Shown one piece after another: positions 6,457 to 7,001 of a stretch of 7,001 nucleotides of DNA. The translations under genes were made by a program, and so were the position numbers. The notes under the pieces are model-generated. The model was given only the letters and a program-made list of their open reading frames with translations. It ran no database searches and was not told where the DNA came from. Within the stretch, counting starts at the first letter, position 1. The number at the start of each line of letters is the position of its first letter. Source of the DNA: Eubacterium sp. (lineage in GTDB: Bacteria; Bacillota; Clostridia; Oscillospirales; Acutalibacteraceae); the NCBI GenBank assembly GCA_017543415.1, contig JAFYGD010000031.1, forward strand, positions 1 to 7,001, read 5' to 3'.

Positions 6457-6627
6457 GTCTATATGAAAACTTTTTATAAATTTCGACTGAAAATGCTGTT
6501 CATAAGAATAGATTTAATATATACTTAAAACAGCATTTGGAACAAATGATTTTCATTTGTCAAGCCCTAATTTTCAATTAATTATGTCTTTTTTTGTCGT
6601 TTTTTTGTACATTTTTGCAAATCGCAT
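6457..6627. other. AT-rich intergenic stretch with two hairpins and no gene
   Basis: No open frame with a ribosome binding site is visible on either strand. A perfect 10-base inverted repeat (AAATGCTGTT at 6491-6500, AACAGCATTT at 6529-6538) encloses a 28-base AT-rich loop. Three bases further on, an 8-base inverted repeat (ACAAATGA at 6542-6549, TCATTTGT at 6553-6560) encloses three T. Neither is followed directly by a T-run, so they do not look like ordinary terminators. T-runs at 6589-6595, 6600-6606 and 6612-6616 follow. A small RNA, a regulatory leader or a remnant of a miniature element are possible readings. Confidence 0.5.
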
Positions 6628-6636
6628 TGATATAAT
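6628..6636 (+). promoter_or_regulatory. Extended -10 promoter for the membrane-anchored protein gene
   Basis: TGATATAAT is a perfect extended -10 element. No good -35 box stands at 16-18 bases; the nearest candidate, TTGTAC at 6605-6610, is 20 bases away. Transcription would start near 6643, about 32 bases before the ATG. Phased T-tracts upstream may compensate for the missing -35 box. Confidence 0.68.
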
Positions 6637-6674
6637 TAATTGTTTTATTTAATTATGTAATTGGAGTTGAAACT

Positions 6675-7001
6675 ATGAGCAAGAAGAAAAAGATTGCGTT
6701 ATTCATAATCATATTTACATTCTTGTTGGTTGGCACTGTTTTTCTTTTAAATACAACAAGTTATTCTTTTGTAAAAGCAAGAGCAGTGAATTACCTTTGC
6801 GATAAATACGATGCTGACAAGGACGAATTTGAACTTGTTGATTATAAACATTCTAAACTATATATTGCAAGTTCCGGGGAGTGGGTACAGCATTTAGCAT
6901 TTAGCGATTTTTCATTTGAATTCAAGTATAAAGATAAGAATTTTTTTGTAAATAGATATAAGGGTAAACTTTATGATGATTATCAAATAGACGATATTGA
7001 A
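6675..7001 (+). CDS. Membrane-anchored small protein of unknown function (partial, 3' end outside window)
   Basis: The 109 visible codons stay open to the window edge. The ATG follows GGAG (6663-6666) by 8 bases. The protein starts with Ser and a Lys cluster (residues 2-6), then a single hydrophobic segment at about 7-25, then a hydrophilic domain. By the positive-inside rule the N-terminus stays in the cytoplasm and the rest is exported and tethered, or the segment is cleaved. The visible extracellular part is rich in Asp, Lys, Tyr and Phe: ARAVNYLCDKYDADKDEFEL starts at 36, and FFVNRYKGKLYDDYQ lies near 90-104. It resembles short N-anchored hypothetical proteins I associate with gut Firmicutes, but I cannot name a family. 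G+C is about 29% by hand count, well below its neighbours, with a preference for A/T-ending codons, which could mean horizontal acquisition. Confidence 0.8.
   Translation, partial: MSKKKKIALFIIIFTFLLVGTVFLLNTTSYSFVKARAVNYLCDKYDADKDEFELVDYKHSKLYIASSGEWVQHLAFSDFSFEFKYKDKNFFVNRYKGKLYDDYQIDDIE

Noticed and set aside
6575..6642. Inverted repeat CAATTAATTA (6575-6584) / TAATTAATTG (6633-6642) and direct repeat TTAATTATGT (6578-6587, 6649-6658) as element ends or operators.
   Set aside because: These are only A/T-rich 10-mers about 50-70 bases apart in very AT-rich DNA, so chance matches are expected; no target-site duplication is visible.
1..7001. A novel multi-gene system such as a defence island, CRISPR array, toxin-antitoxin pair or biosynthetic cluster.
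   Set aside because: The genes present are a core fermentation enzyme, a mutarotase-family protein and separate unknowns in different transcription units; no repeats, nucleases, transposases or paired small genes support such a system.

Overview
The window reads as chromosomal DNA of an anaerobic low-to-moderate G+C Firmicute, most likely a gut-type clostridial (Oscillospiraceae/Ruminococcus-like) bacterium. The reasons are a full-length clostridial-type pyruvate:ferredoxin oxidoreductase, a lipoprotein with a fibronectin type III domain, GGAGG-type ribosome binding sites in front of nearly every gene, AT-rich intergenic DNA and sigma-A-like promoters. No taxonomic search was possible, so this placement is inference.

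Layout. Positions 1-70 (minus) hold the first 23 codons of a gene for an exported protein, cut by the window edge. Positions 174-3704 (minus) hold nifJ, the one gene recognised with near certainty. It has its own near-consensus promoter and a UUCG-tetraloop terminator. Positions 3877-4779 (minus) encode a lipoprotein with a Lys/Glu/Thr-rich stalk, one FN3 domain and an unrecognised beta-rich C-terminal domain. It lies 60 bases downstream of a LacX-type aldose 1-epimerase-family gene (4840-5715, minus), with no visible terminator or promoter between them, so the two probably form an operon. On the plus strand, 5822-6397 encodes a very acidic 191-residue protein of unknown function. It is transcribed divergently from the epimerase out of back-to-back promoters and ends at a strong terminator. 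After a 277-base intergenic stretch with two hairpins and phased T-tracts, a gene for a small membrane-anchored protein starts at 6675 and runs off the right edge. It is much more AT-rich (about 29% G+C by hand count) than its neighbours.

How the genes relate. NifJ makes acetyl-CoA and reduced ferredoxin from glycolytic pyruvate in the cytoplasm. The epimerase-family protein would act on sugars or sugar phosphates entering the same central metabolism, but no other pathway gene is present and nifJ has its own transcription unit. The remaining proteins (exported, lipoprotein, acidic cytosolic, membrane-anchored) look like lineage-specific genes without a common theme.

I found no tRNA, rRNA, CRISPR array, insertion sequence or clear defence or mobile cassette. 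The most interesting unexplained parts are the divergent promoter node at 5734-5793, the acidic orphan protein, and the structured AT-rich intergenic region leading to the compositionally distinct gene at the right edge.
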